From NCBI GenBank assembly GCA_028583405.1, contig CM053256.1, forward strand, positions 27,433,713 to 27,497,712: 64,000 nt of DNA, given 5' to 3'. Every line of letters begins with the position of its first letter. Within the stretch, counting starts at the first letter, position 1. Position numbers and translations under genes: made by a program. Below the pieces are notes generated by a model, which was given only the letters and a program-made list of their open reading frames with translations, was not told the origin of the DNA and did not search any database. The stretch is from Pogonophryne albipinna. Taxonomy: Eukaryota; Chordata; Actinopteri; Perciformes; Artedidraconidae. This document shows, piece by piece, positions 38,622-51,697 of the stretch.

Positions 38622-41483
38622 TATGGAGCTATTTCAGGGTCATAAGTTTTGATCATTCAAAAAAAATACAATTTATTTGAAAGTTCAAGTTTTTATCCTG
38701 AACTTTGAAAAATACAATGATGTATTCAAAATAAAAATAAGTATTTGAAATCATTTTTCAGGTTGAATATTATTTTGATTCAGTTCAGCAATTTTTTGGA
38801 ATAAAATATTTATTTTCAGATTTCACTTTTATACATATTTTGATATTTGAATCCTTGTTTTTTTCAGTTGCAGATTTTTCGTTTTCAGATTCAAAACAAT
38901 TATTTTTTCAGTTTCAAATCTTGTTTGTTCAGGTTTCACATTGCTTTTCACCTTCAGATCGTTTTTCACTTTCAGATCGTTTTTTTTCTCTTTCAGATCT
39001 TTTTTTTTCGCTTTCAGACTTTTGGCCCTGATGTTGCTTGGAGGGGCGGGGCTTACCAAAGAGTAGTTTGGCATCCTGAGTGGCAGGCCTCTCTCTGTCA
39101 TGTTGCCTTCATGGATATTAGGTAGCGCGAGAAATATAACTCAATACTTTCTATACACAATACTCCCGTGATTGGTGGTAAACAAAACTGATACCAGCGT
39201 CAAAGTTCCGTTAAGCGAGCTGTTGAGCATCGTAGTTGGCAAATATCAAGGTATAAGATTAATAAACTGTGCTAGAATCTGAAATTACGTATCCGCAATC
39301 AAGCATTGTCCTTCCCCACTTCCACGTAGCTCCATGAACGCAGCATAGTATTGGCTTGGTTTTTGCGATCAGAATCAGAATACCTTTATTAGTCCCACAG
39401 GGGATACATTTACATTGTTACAGCAGAGAAGAGCCAAAGACAGCTTAATGTTACCTAAAGCGTGCATAAAAAAAGAAAAGAAATTATATATTTTTTAAAG
39501 TTACACATTTTACATAATACACACAGGGGCGGCGCCAGGGGGGAGCTAGGGGTGCTGAAGCACCCCCCAGGATTGCCAAAGCACCCCCTAAGCACCCCCA
39601 AGAAATATGTGTTTTTTTTTTTTCTTTTTTTTTTTTTAATTATTATTATTATTTTTATTAAATTAGAAAAATTATTAATTACATCAATGCAAATGTGAAA
39701 CAAACAAATGTTTGACCAAAAACATAAAGCCAACACAGGTGATTTGATTAGGCCAATGGCCAGCACCCATTAGATTTTTGACCTACCCATAGGGTAAATT
39801 ACTTTGTGACACTTGAGTGACTTCCTGTTAGCTAGAGCGCCAAATTATTTGCTAACAGCAAAGTGACAAATGGATCGTTTTTTAGTCCTTAAACGTCCAC
39901 GTGTGGATACTCAATCAAAACCACCTGAAAGCGAGAGGGATTCTGCACATAATATGCTTCGTGAGTACAAGTAGCTTACTTCTGGGTCTCTTTGTTTCAT
40001 TCAAGCTCTGCTCTGTGTGTGTGTGTGTGTGGCACGAGCCATTTTGTGTGCGTGCGCGAGTGAGCGAGCGAGAGAGAGAGCTCGCGCACCGGTGGGTATC
40101 TACTATCTACCGGAGATCGTTGTGGTTAGCATCTGGTGCTAACTAGCCAAGCTAACAGATATAAGGAGCTTTTTCAACAACAAGGTGGAGGGAGAACTCT
40201 CTCCTGTCAGACGGAGAGTCTCAGATAACCTCAGCTCAGGTGAAGTAAAGGACTCTCAGTGTTTAGATAGTTCACTTTAGTCTAGTTATCTCAGTGGGTC
40301 TCAAACGGTTTGTTTTAAAAGGGGAGTGATTTGTAAAATATCTATAAAGAAATAGAAAATCTGTTTATAGTTCTGTTTCATGGGTGTTGAGAGATGTATC
40401 CATAGATCTCTTAATGTTGCTCTCCAAGTGCACCAGATTGATGCTTTTAACTTCAATATTTAAAAAAAAATCTTCCCGGGGGAGCATGCCCTCGGACCCT
40501 ACTAGAGGAGGTGAGGACCCTCCTATAGGAGGTGAGGTCCACTCCCCACTTGTAAAAATAGCACTTTACCCCTGCTTACACCTATATGCCGTGAGCTGAT
40601 TATCGAGCCTTCATTGTAACAGTCGCGGGTGCACTGTGTGTGCGTGTGGGGAGTGTTGCAGTAGAAAATTCAACTGTAGCGCTGGTGCATTAATGGGAAA
40701 CCCTTAATGTTGAGCACCCTCTATGAAACGTCAAGCTACCCCACAGCACCCCCTAGAGAAAATCTCTGGCGCCGCCACTGAATACACACCATGTAACAGT
40801 TCTCCGGATTTAGCAGCCAGGTATATATTGCACAGTTTATTGCTCTTATACCTTGATTGTTGCCAACTACGATGCTCAACAGCTCGCTTAATGGAACTTT
40901 GACGCTGGTATCAGTTTACCACCAATCACGGTAGTATTGTGTATAGAAAGTATTGAGTTATATATAACTTATATTTCTCGCGCTACCTAACATCCATGAA
41001 GGCAACATGACAGAGGGGGAGGCCTGCCACTCAGGATGCCAAACTACTCTTTGCCAAGCCCCGCCCCCTCAAGCAACATCAGGGCCAAACGTTTGAAAGC
41101 GAAAAAAAGATCTGAAAGCGAACAACGATCTGAAAGTAAAAAACGATCTGAAGGTGAAAAGCAATGTGAAACCTGAAAAAACAAGATTTGAAACTGAAAA
41201 AAATATTTTTTTGAATCTGAAAACGAAAAATCTGCAACTGAAAAAAATAAGGATTCAAATATCAAAATATGTATAAAAGTGAAATCTTAAAATAAATATT
41301 TTATTCCAAAAAATTGCTGAACTGAATCAAAAACAATATTCAACCTGAAAAATGATTTCAAATACTTATTTTTATTTTAAATACATCATTGTATTTTTCA
41401 AAGTTCAGTATAAAAACTTGAACTTTCAAATAAATTGTATTTTTTTGAATGATCAAAACTTATGACCCTGAAATAGCTCCATA
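38622..41483. mobile_element. Fold-back element with 650-bp arms, containing a hAT-type insertion
   Basis: The left arm 38622-39272 and right arm 40830-41483 are inverted copies, starting TATGGAGCTATTTCAGGGTC and ending ACTGTGC inside. They carry multiple CTTTCAGATCG-like units. Small differences and short indels separate the arms. The 1.56-kb spacer contains a retroposon-tail fragment (39370-39450) and the complete hAT-type copy 39524-40780. I found no exact target duplication at the outer ends. Confidence 0.85.
39524..40780. mobile_element. Non-autonomous hAT-type transposon, CAGGGGCG family (copy 2)
   Basis: Starts CAGGGGCGGCGCCAGG and ends CTGGCGCCGCCACTG, with a perfect 8-bp duplication AATACACA at 39516-39523 and 40781-40788. 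It is closely similar to 1013-2230 along its length, including the shared core at about 40125-40310. The 1257-bp copy has no transposase frame. It sits in the loop of the fold-back repeat, so it inserted after that element. Confidence 0.92.
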
Positions 41484-41914
41484 GAGAGTGGCGCGAGTGC
41501 CACCATTGGTCGTCTTTCAGTTCAAGATGAGCACTTTGTCCGTCTTGATGTTGAGAATAAGGTTGTTGTGCCGTCTGCCAACTTGATATTGTTACCGTGT
41601 GAGTGCAGAAGGCAGCAGAACTAAAGCTATTTTATTTTTAAATGTAAAACTGGTGGAATTCGAATTAATTACTTTACAAAACACAAGGATTTGAGCCTTT
41701 GCAGACAAAAGCGCAACAACCTATATAACACACTACAGGAAAGGTAACCCCAAAAAGCATAATAGGGCTTCTTAAATCCTCTAAAATAAGCTGTGCTCAA
41801 TACTTTTCTTTCACAACATTGCCTTTAGCTATCTCAGCAGATGTATTGTATCTCCTTCTCCTATGCATATGATAGTTTGCTGTAATCATGACCATGTTGT
41901 TTCCCGATGTTTAG

Positions 41915-42091
41915 GTGGAATCCACCCAGAGTATGATCAGGATCCTGGGACTCTCAGCCACGCTGCCCAACTACCTGGACGTGGCCTCCTTCCTGCACGT
42001 CAACCCCTACATCGGCCTGTTTTTCTTCGACAGTCGCTTCAGACCTGTGCCCCTCGGACAGACCTTTGTTGGCGTCAAAGCCACAAACAAG
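41915..42091 (+). CDS. ascc3: ascc3 exon: helicase motif III (SAT)
   Basis: The 177-nt exon codes 59 residues, [19 protein letters not shown] to VGVKATNK, between GATGTTTAG and GTAAAA. Motif III is SATLPN at residues 14-19, coupling ATP hydrolysis to unwinding. The following [18 protein letters not shown] links the two RecA folds and is strongly conserved in ASCC3. Both splice junctions are phase 0. The acceptor lies 432 bp downstream of the fold-back repeat. Confidence 0.97.
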
Positions 42092-42314
42092 GTAAAAACA
42101 CAAAGATGATGAAGTATTTACAAACCTCTATGACCCTGTAAATGTATCATGCACAGATGTATCAGTTCTTAATCTCAATTTTATGAACTATTTCAAGAAG
42201 AACGACTGCTACAACCTACAAGTTCTATATTTGTGTTTAAGCTGTATGTATCTGCAATTCATTCGTCTCAGTTAAGTAATAACAACATGTGTTGTAATTC
42301 TGTGTCCTGTTTAG
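42092..42314 (+). other. ascc3: ascc3 intron, 223 bp
   Basis: GTAAAA to CTGTTTAG. A short intron without recognisable repeats. Confidence 0.95.
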
Positions 42315-42386
42315 ATCCAGCAGCTTCATGACATGGAGGAGATTTGTTACAACAAAGTTCTGGAGCAGGTTAAAGACGGTCATCAG
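42315..42386 (+). CDS. ascc3: ascc3 exon: inter-RecA linker
   Basis: The 72-nt exon reads IQQLHDMEEICYNKVLEQV and then KDGHQ, 24 residues, between TTTAG and GTAAGG, the best donor among the seven exons. It forms the helical linker leading into RecA domain 2; fish and mammalian ASCC3 are collinear here without gaps. It is the smallest exon and, being phase 0 on both sides, would drop out without a frameshift if skipped. Confidence 0.95.
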
Positions 42387-45300
42387 GTAAGGGCTCGTTT
42401 GCATATTTAGAACCTTATAGAAAGCATGTGACATAAGGAGGAGTACATCATATTTTAATTCATACAACTAAAATACACATACGAAAATATTCATACCCTT
42501 CAAAAAGTGAAAAGGCGAGCTTCTTCTGACCGAAAAGAACGAGATGAAGTCTAAGCGTATCACACTTTTACATGGATCGTGTTCTTTTTTAATGTTAACA
42601 CTCAAAATGAACTTAATACTTCAGGTATTCTACTTCCCTTGACTTTTTAACGAGGTTGCTTAAATCTACTTCATGCATTTCTGTCATACGTCTTCATGAT
42701 TTTTCTAGTGAAATGTTTGGACTAGAAGAACCTAAAGAGAAACACAGTAATAATAAGTTAGGGAGGCTTTATCTATATATTATAGAGTGCTTCCTATACA
42801 CACATAAGAAAAATTGAAATTAATAAATTAGAAACAAATAACATATCAAAATACAAGAGACAGACCCAACTAAAATGAACCTAAAAAGGCACTTAAAACT
42901 GTCCAAAGATTCAGCAAGTCCGTTGATTATAAGACGATTGGCTCTAAAAACTACAAAGGTGGAATCGCAGATGGAGAGGGAAATGGATAGGTTTAGTGAT
43001 CAGGAACAAATACATATCTGACATATATACAGGGCAAGGGTCATGCAGTGTTTATATGTGATTAACAGGATCTTGTAATTTATTTTACAGGAAGGAATGA
43101 AAAAAAATATGGTCAATGTAGTTTCTCACTTATAGGACCTCCTGCAGCAGAGAGAAAAATCTGAAAGCAGTCCATCATTTTGACAGATTAGAACAAACTC
43201 GAAACAGCGGCAAAGTTTCCCCGCAGTGAGGCTCCGGTGTTATGCCGTGTTATGCATGCTTGCCAAAAAGGAAATGGTAACGTTTCCAAATCGTGCTTTG
43301 CCGTACAGATCATTGAAATGTCTGGGAGTTTTTACTTTACGCTGTGCGCGCTCCCGCGAGGTGCAGTGGGCATGCATAACACGGCGCTAACAGTTCACGA
43401 GCGTGCGCCCAACCCCCGTCGTCGTCGTCGTCAGAGTTGTGTAAAGGCTGACGGGTATTAATGGGCTTTGACGGAAATGTTACGATCCTGTCCGTCAACA
43501 TGACGGGCAGTGAAAAAGCGCAACCCCTGTCCTGCAGTATATATTTTCCCAAACCCTTTGGATTGAACACCTGCTATCTGAAGTCTCTGACGACCTTATC
43601 TCCCTCAGTGTTATCCTCCCCCTTCCTTCTCCCATCCACCACCCTCCGCTCATTCTGCTTCCACTCTGCAGCCTCAGAAAGTCTGCTGGGAGGATGAGAG
43701 TTGTGAATTCAGACTTTACCGTTTAGCTCCCATCTGCTGAGTTGAACCCCTGTTTGAGCACTGGTGTCATCCTGTCTGCCTCAAGTGTTCACACACGCTT
43801 ACACACACCCTTTTCCTAGCATTTGTCCTTCTCTCTTGCTCATTATATCCCTCAGAGACACACTTCAAATGAATCTTGCTGCAGCCATGGGAAACTTGTA
43901 AACTAACCTAATTCTACTTTACCACTAACAACTTTTTGTATCCCCCTCTTGACACTCTTCAATGGTCCAATCCGTCCTGTGGGTTTGATGCCGCTGAGGC
44001 CACAGATCATCTCGGGGGGGGGGGGGGGGGGGGGCCTCCCTATCGCTCATTATTAAATTGTCATGAAGTGGCTGTGACATATACTAGTTTCATCTGGGAG
44101 GATCTGATGGATGACATTTCCTTTATGATTTTCCCAGCACCCTCCTGGTGGGAAGCATGCTGTCAGAAAGAAGTTTAATAAGCAGAGAAGCGGCGGTTAC
44201 TGCCGACAATGCTTCCACAGCGCTCAGTGGTGCTGATAAAACACCTTCAATAAATAACGCTTGCTGCAGTGGTCTCTTCGGACCTACTGTGTTTGTAGCA
44301 TACACACAGCCGGTAGCTGGAGGTGTGTGCAGTCATGCAATGTGCTTTGGTCTAATAAAAGATGTCCATACTACGAAACAAAAAGACATCAAAACAATAT
44401 CCGCAGGGACTTTCATGGCTTTTTACAGGTAATTGTAACACTTATTTAGTGCTCTATTATCGTTTGAATATGCAATCCTTATCTCAATTTTCATTTAGAA
44501 CACCTTCTGTTTTATTTTATATTACCATGTGCCCCTGAAAATGTTAAAAGTATAGCAAATGGGAGGGTCTTTAATTTCAATTGTTCAATAATAATAAGTT
44601 ATTTTCTTATTTGTTTTGAAAGAGCAATGGTCAACTCTCTATTGACCAAAGCTGCCGTCGCATGATATGCAATTTGCTCTTTGCACATTGCAAGGTAAGG
44701 CGCAAAGCCTCGCAATGGAAACAGCTAGTTTGTTTATGGTTACCTCCCCTGCTTATTGTTAAGCTGTCATCTGATTGCTTTTGTGTTTCAAGGTCAATCA
44801 ACTTATCAGTAGCACTCCACGATCTGGAAGTTAGCAAGAACAACAAAGAGCAATGGCATTTTTCCGTTTGATTTTGGATTATTGTATAAAATAATATCAG
44901 TTGCAAACGTTGACAGGTGTTGTTCAGCAAGATAATATCCAGATAATAACACCACATATATAATTGTTGGTGTGTAAATGCAATCGCCACAAGTAAATAG
45001 CTAACAATGTAAAGGAACTACATCACAGACGTATGGCTTCATGTCACCACCGCTAAGCTAAAGGCGGCTAATGTTCGGCATGATGGCGTTCAGTGATTTG
45101 AATTAGTCACTTGTTAACAACTGCCGTTTTTAAGACACAAGCTACAGAAATTCTCCATTTAATAACCTGTTTTATGTAAACAAATGTCAACATCTATTAA
45201 GCTTGGGGTAAGTCATCATAAATCATTGACTTTGGGACGAGGGAACTGGAAGTGGTAAAATGCCTACTCATAAAGTTTTAGCACTCATTCCTGCACCACT

Positions 45301-45476
45301 ATGACGGAAGGTTAAGGGAGTCTACAATTATCTTACATTTGATCCATTAAATGTTGAACTTGTTGACTTGAAATTCCAATTTTACAGATTGGACAAACTG
45401 CATAACCAGCTGAACTTCTGTGTGATTATGTGTCAATGTTGTGTTCCTCCTTATCTTCTGTCTTTGTATGCCTTAG
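42387..45476 (+). other. ascc3: ascc3 intron, 3.1 kb
   Basis: GTAAGG to GCCTTAG. Contents: a perfect 16-bp inverted repeat (GCCGTGTTATGCATGC at 43244-43259 and its complement at 43370-43385), a GTC-repeat near 43418-43432, a 21-G run at 44014-44034, and a segment at 45037-45140 resembling 58540-58640. The rest is AT-rich with no recognised element. Confidence 0.9.
43244..43385. repeat. 16-bp perfect inverted repeat in a GC-rich patch
   Basis: GCCGTGTTATGCATGC and GCATGCATAACACGGC enclose 110 bp. The patch is GC-richer than its surroundings and continues to about 43540 with another small inverted motif, TGACGGA/TCCGTCA. It may be a small MITE remnant, but no target duplication was found. Confidence 0.6.
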
Positions 45477-45611
45477 GTGATGGTGTTTGTCCACGCCCGT
45501 AATGCCACAGTGAGGACGGCAATGGGTCTGATCGAGATGGCCAAGAACCATGGAGAGATAGGCTTCTTCCAACCAAACCAGGGGGCAGACTACGGCCACT
45601 GTGAGAAACAG
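45477..45611 (+). CDS. ascc3: ascc3 exon: helicase motif IV, RecA domain 2 start
   Basis: The 135-nt exon reads 45 residues, VMVFVHARNATVRTAMGL to YGHCEKQ, between GCCTTAG and GTACAA. Motif IV is VFVHARN (residues 3-9). The second half (HGEIGFFQPNQGADY) is the least conserved part of the seven exons relative to mammalian ASCC3, yet keeps the same length. Phase 0 at both ends. Confidence 0.96.
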
Positions 45612-46899
45612 GTACAATGTTCTTTTAAAAGCATCATCTAAAATCTTTTAGCTTAAAGAACAAGATTTCACAAACAAAACAAAAGAATTGGGGCGTTTAT
45701 AGCAGTATCTGTTTATTCCCATGGAATTGCCCTGTCAAGTAAATCTGTTGAATTTACTTAAGTGAACTTTGATACACAAATGTGTGCATCTGCATTAGCA
45801 AAGCGCCTTGACAGTGCTGACCTGATGATGTCATGCTCTATTAACTTTGTTCCACCATCTACTTTTACATAACCGCCCTCTGATGACGTATAAACTCCAA
45901 AAACAGGCAACACTTGTAGCCAGTGAGTAACTCAACCACATGTCTTGAATAAACTCTAACTCGTTCTCACAGTCAGATTTCTCGGCATGGCTCCCGAGTT
46001 CAGGCGCATTTATGGCTAACTATTGTGTCGTAGGTTAGCGTGCCAGCTACAGCAGTTTGACAGTTAGCCCCAACATCAACAAGCCGTCATCTCAGATGTT
46101 TAGGACCCAAGCAACGACAAAGCGAATTCAGAACGACACGCCCACACTGTGAAATGATTGTGGTATACTCTTATGAACGGCAGCAGAACACTCGGCAGAG
46201 AGTTCGTGTTTTATAGATAATGTTTTGCCCCGGCCCCTACTCTTTAGCTCCACTCCCCTCTCACATAACTCATGCACTGATTGTCACAGACACTTGCGGG
46301 AGGTATCATTTCACTCGGAAGAGCATGGGTGTGGACAGGTAGAGAGCAGCCCACCAGTGCAGCCCACCAGAGCATGGGAGTGCAAGAGCCCGTTCAAAGC
46401 TTTAATTTGAGGAAATGCAGGTAGATTTTGCTGTGCTGTTTTTTTTAATTTATGTCCCACATAAGACATAGAACTAGAAACAGAGGAAAAGTCACAGATA
46501 AAGATTGTCTGGGACAAACTGGAGTAACACCAGTTATGCCAAAGAGAACAAGTTTGATACAAGAAAAGAGAACGCAGCTCATCATTACTGTCAACACAGT
46601 TCTGGTGCTACATTACATGTGTGGGCAGGCATGAGAGCAGGACCCTGTATGTGTGTGTGTGTGTGCACATGTGTAATTAATGGTTTCTCTGCTGTGAGAG
46701 AACAGAGGTGGAGCTACATTCTCCCTCAGAGGATGGCCAGTCAAGACTCCGACTCGCGTATTTAAATCTCCTGCAACAGAAGGCAGAGTGATACATTTAG
46801 TAACCTTTTCCTTCATTCCCTGGGGCTGAGCCAAGATTGATGCGCCTGTAATCTCTCCTCTATTTAAATGGGATATGTATACAAATCAGATCACTTTTC

Positions 46900-47340
46900 A
46901 TGCGCAGTGGTCTGTGCATCTGATCATCAGATCAATGGGGGTGCTGGGGAACTCCAGTTCGAAACCCGCTCCTGCCGCCACTGCGTCAGGCCGTTGTGTC
47001 CTTGGGAAAGACACTTCACCCGGATTTGCTCCTGTGGGTAATGTCCACAGTTCATGTATGATATCAATGTGTACTTGTAAAAGCGCCTCGATGAGTTTGA
47101 GGCGTGAAGATGGACGGTGTGGCGCAGTGCGCTGTGCAATGATCATCAGATCAATGGGTGAAACCCGCCGCTGCTGCGTCTGTAAAGCCGTTGTGTCCTT
47201 GGGCAAGACAGACACTTCACCTGAACTTGCTCCTGTGGGTATTGTCCACAGTGGTGACCATTGCATGTATGATATGTGTAGCGCTTTGAGCATCTGGAAA
47301 AGCGCTATAATAAATGTAAGGAATTATTATTATTATAAGA
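46900..47340 (+). mobile_element. Two tRNA-derived SINEs in tandem
   Basis: The first unit (46900-47108) has GCGCAGTGG, AGTTCGAAACCCGCTCC and the CCGTTGTGTCCTTGGG body. The second (47111-47340) repeats TGGCGCAGTGCG, a degraded B box, the same body and the tail AGCGCTTTGAG...GGAAAAGCGCTATAATAAATG ending in an ATT repeat. Same orientation, head-to-tail, only the second has the complete tail. Confidence 0.75.
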
Positions 47341-48787
47341 GATTATGTTAGGGGACTAAAAATGGGGCTTTGTGGCCTGGTTAGTCTTTGACGTTAAAAG
47401 CATTTGTGCAAGTGTTCCCGCAGTATAAGTACATGAATGAAGCGTGTTGTGTTTGCACTAACTGTACGTTAATTCACTCCTGGCCCTTCTGCCTGTTTCC
47501 CAACATAATGAGAATTATCCACTCCATTAGTCCATCGGAGTGTTTGTCAGTCGGGCCTGCTCTGAAGGAAGAGGCTCAGGTTGATTCCACTCTAAGCCCA
47601 CACAGAGATAATGCACTGCTTATTTGCACTCTGGAAATGGCCCCACATTAATATTTATAGGTGTTTTTTAATCTCCAATATGCATATGCAGTGAAATAAA
47701 GCACCTCTAAGGTCAGCCATATAATTTTGCGTTTATTTATCCAGCTTTGAAAGTCAGAAGTGATTCCACCATATTTTTCTCCCCTAATGTTATTTAATTG
47801 GCTTAGTCCCCGGGGCTTGGAGAGGCTGTCAATCAAGCTTAGATATCTTAATGCACACACTCCAATCAATTCTTGTTAAATACAGTTTGTGGTGAGCCAT
47901 GATAAAGTGCTGTTGATGTTGAACACTTTCCATGAGAGCATTTCAAACAGCAGCCCCGCACTCCTGCCTTTTGATGGAAGAGAAAGTATTCAGACCCTTT
48001 ACTAAAGCACTAATACTACACTATAAAAATTCTCTATTACAAGTAAGAATCCTGCTTCTATAATGCTACTTACTCAACGTATGATCACGAAAATATACTT
48101 GAGGTATTAAGGGTAAAAGTATTCATTGAAGAAAAGCAAATATTCACGTTTGATAAAAATTAGTTCAACAATTATCAAAATTGCTGCCAATTAACTTTCT
48201 ATCAAATCTCTCATTGTCTTAGGTGCTAAAATATAATGTTGGCTATTTTAGCCTAAATCAAAACATATTATTTAACAGTTCCTCATATTGTTTCTGTCGT
48301 AAAAACGAAATAAATGTAGTAAAGTCAGATGTGCATTGTATCCCTTGTATATGTAGATAACTCTGACAGTGCCCCTTATGCTTGAGTTGTAATAGCTTTC
48401 ATATCAAATAAACATCAGAATATACTGCCTAAAGTATTGATAGTGAGCACATGGCCTTATTTAAGTTGACTGTGTGGGACAGAACTGCCCCTGTTTGTTC
48501 AAACCCACAGTTACTCAATCTTGTGATAACTTTTGTATTATCATTCTCCATTATCAAGAGGCCCTGCTCAGTGAAGATGACTCTGTGCAGTGCATCCCCC
48601 ACTGAAAGCATATGCAAGTGTGTTCGGTAACATAATGCCCCCCAGATGTTGATTTGGAAAACATAATAAGGAAATGATGTTCGAATGTCGATAGATGTAA
48701 AAGTACATTTATAGTAATTGTATTTATTACTGAAAATGAACCAGCAGCACCTTACACTGCTTATCTCGGGGAGCCAATAGTCTTAGC

Positions 48788-49365
48788 TAGGGCTGCCGAT
48801 TTGGGCAAATAACAGATATTGCGATTCGATTTGCGATATTTGTTTTTAAGCGACCCAACGGAAGTTTATTGTAAAATGCGGCCATAACTCCAGCTAGGAA
48901 GGTCGCATCAACGTGCTCCCGTCTCTAGCACCCCCGCAGCCAGAGCTACGAGTGAAATAACTAAACTTACATGAAACTTCCGTTGGGTTGATTTAAAGCC
49001 AAGCTTCAGTTTAAGATTCACCCTGTAATAGAAACATGTGATGGAGCATTACTAACCTGACCCAGATGCTTTGTTTCACCAAAGCATCTAAAGCTCCATT
49101 GGAAGCCATTTGGAAAAGTATTTCAAAAAGACTTGGCAGGTGATTGGATCAATCTGTCTATCACCTTCTATCATGGGCCACTTCTGATTGGTTAACAATG
49201 ACTGGTACATGTGGAGCACAGCACTTCTGATTGGTGTGATGACTGACACACAAGTAGAACAAAAAAAATAAAAATAACAATAAAAAATCACAGGCTTTGC
49301 AATTTGATAATTGCATCATTTCAAATCGCGATTTCGATATAAAATCGATTAATCGTTCAGCCCTA
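48788..49365. mobile_element. hAT-type MITE, TAGGGCTG family
   Basis: Ends TAGGGCTGCCGATT and AATCGTTCAGCCCTA are inverted. The 8-bp flanks GTCTTAGC (48780-48787) and GTCTTAGT (49366-49373) match at seven positions. Subterminal GCGATT/AATCGC motifs occur at both ends. It is 578 bp and non-coding; the interior has a repeated CTTCTGATTGGTT motif. Confidence 0.8.
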
Positions 49366-51697
49366 GTCTTAGTTTTGAATTGCACAATTACATTTTGATT
49401 ATTTGCCTCATGCTTGACTTTCATGTTTAAGAAGGCACATTTTTTATTATAAAAAGAAAGATCCTAGAAAAAGTAACCCTAGCAAATACGGCAGCCAACT
49501 ACTATTTTTATTATAGATTCCAAATATGTTCACAATTAACTGTTTGCTCAATAAAACCAAATGACCCAAAAGTATTCAGTTTACTATGACCTACTATTAC
49601 AAAGACACATAAATGAGGAAATCCTGAGTAGTGAAAAGTTGGAACTATGTACCGGACTGTGTAATCAGCATGCCATTGGACATGTGGTTCTCCTGGCTTA
49701 CTCCTCCCCTTCTGCTATCTTAGTGTGACCGTTTACAAAACTGCTTACTATACTCAGCACAGATTAAGATTGTTTAAAGAGAGAGAAACATCCACAGAGT
49801 TTTCTCCTCTGTAGCCAGCAGAATGGTAATGTGTGCATCCAGCCCTTCACCAGCGCTGACTCAGCACTGTGCAGAACGCTCTGGATATGGGAGACTAGTC
49901 AACTGGTGACTAGTGACATCAACACCTAATTGAATTCAGTTGGCAATGGATTTTCTGTCCGATCAGTCAATGTGTTTCATGTCTTCTGGCAAATAATTCA
50001 GCCAATCACGGATTGTTGTGATGGTTTTATTGATATTCACTGTGAAATAAAGAAGAGAATATTTTTATGTGGTTTGTTTTGTACCAAAATTAGGAATAAG
50101 ACAAGAAGTATTGTTCAATTACTGTGTTAATAATATATTTTGCTGAACAAGATTCAGTGGACAAAATGTGTCATGTATAAGATAGCATTGAATTGATCTT
50201 ACTAACAAGTTTGTCTTTATTATCAAAGCTTGATAGATTATTTTAATTATTATTATTTGTTATTCTTCTATGCTGTTGTCTAAAAGGCATCAGTTAGCAG
50301 GGCTGCGCATTGGAAGAAGAAATAGAATATTGACATCACCTGGATATATGGATCTATTTTTTTTTTGTCTCATTTTACAGTAAATAATAAAGTAATGTAG
50401 CAGAAAGGTTTGTATACAGTTTGGCTGATGGTTCATTTTAGGTCAGAAATGTACCTTTTTTAAGCATCACAGAGGTATTATAAACAGCTATAGCTATCGA
50501 TATTTATCAGAATACAGATAGAATTGCTGCCGAAATGTTTATCCCCTCTGAATGTAAAGAAGTAGCAAAATAAGTGTGAGGGTGTAAAGCATATGATATT
50601 ACCCTCATCTTTGTGCAGGGAACCTGTGCCAACACTCTCCCCAGAGACATGTGTAGTGTCCGAGTGGCCGTTTGACTTTCATTTGCTCCAACTCTGACAA
50701 TGCAGCCTCTGCCATCCTCTCCCTTTTCTCCCCCCTCTCGCTCCTTTTTGAATATCAGTTCTGGGAGATGAGCCCATGTGACTGGTTCCTGAGGAGAGAG
50801 GACTCTGCTGTGGAGGTTAAGAGACACCTTGTGGTCCCATGAGTCCATTACACATGACATAACAGAGCTCTCAGAGGTTATTGAGGACTGTCAAGTTAGG
50901 AATGGACTTACAGTTGTAATGGTGGGCGTCATGCCATGTGCTATGAAAGATTTGTCTGTTAGGATAGGGAAGCATCTTCCTGAAGAAGGAGTGTTACATT
51001 AGTGCTGATAGAAATAGACAGTACAGATATACTGACGTGCCTTTACTTTTACTTCCTCTTTAAACTCTCCATCTCTGTGGTCTTTAGATGTGCAGCTTTC
51101 ATGTCACTTTGTTTGACAACATGCACCGATGCAGACACACTGAGTGGCAAACCTCCAGGGACTCTGCAGCAGCACCAGAAAAGGCTCATTAATGTCTGCC
51201 AGTGCCTTCACTTTCATTGGAGCTATTTTTACAAGTCTAGTCCACCAGCAGGCCTTTCATTGTGGCAGATCCGTGACAACCTGTCAGCGTGCCAAACCAG
51301 CTCCACACTACACTGCAACAATGAGCTGCAACTCAAAGGCTGCGGGAAAACAGGAAGCAGACAGAGCAGTGACAAACACACATATCATAAAGATGGCTGC
51401 CTTAAATAGAAAGCTTTGTAAAATAGTGGGACAGTGTGAAGAGAACCAAGTACCTCTCCATCCAGTCGGACTATTCTTTATTCCAGCCCATTGTCATAGC
51501 CGTGTGTGTTATAGCATTGCAGAGCATGTTTAGCATTAAATACTCATTTCAGTGTTAACTGTTCTGCTGTAACACCCCCTCCCCTATGTTCAAGAGCAAC
51601 AGACTCCTCATAGAGACATTGTTTAGGATGTATTATGTGTGCTTTACAGATAAGATTGTGTTCCATTTCTAATTGATGTGGTACTTTATAGCTTAAC

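Larger units (their letters stand above)
25190..41914 (+). other. ascc3: ascc3 intron, 16.7 kb
   Basis: From GTCGGT at 25190 to GATGTTTAG at 41914. I recognise no element in 25200-30482, apart from a TACTTTTACTT fragment near 25540-25610, a 15-bp hairpin at 27878-27914 and a CAT-rich tract at 28909-28950. Also blank are 31968-32850, 33650-34453, 35170-36600 and 37400-38620. A transposon right-end fragment (GAGTACTTCTTCCAGCACTG) ends at 35166. A fragment of the TAGGGC MITE family lies at 41685-41776, just upstream of the acceptor. Confidence 0.9.
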
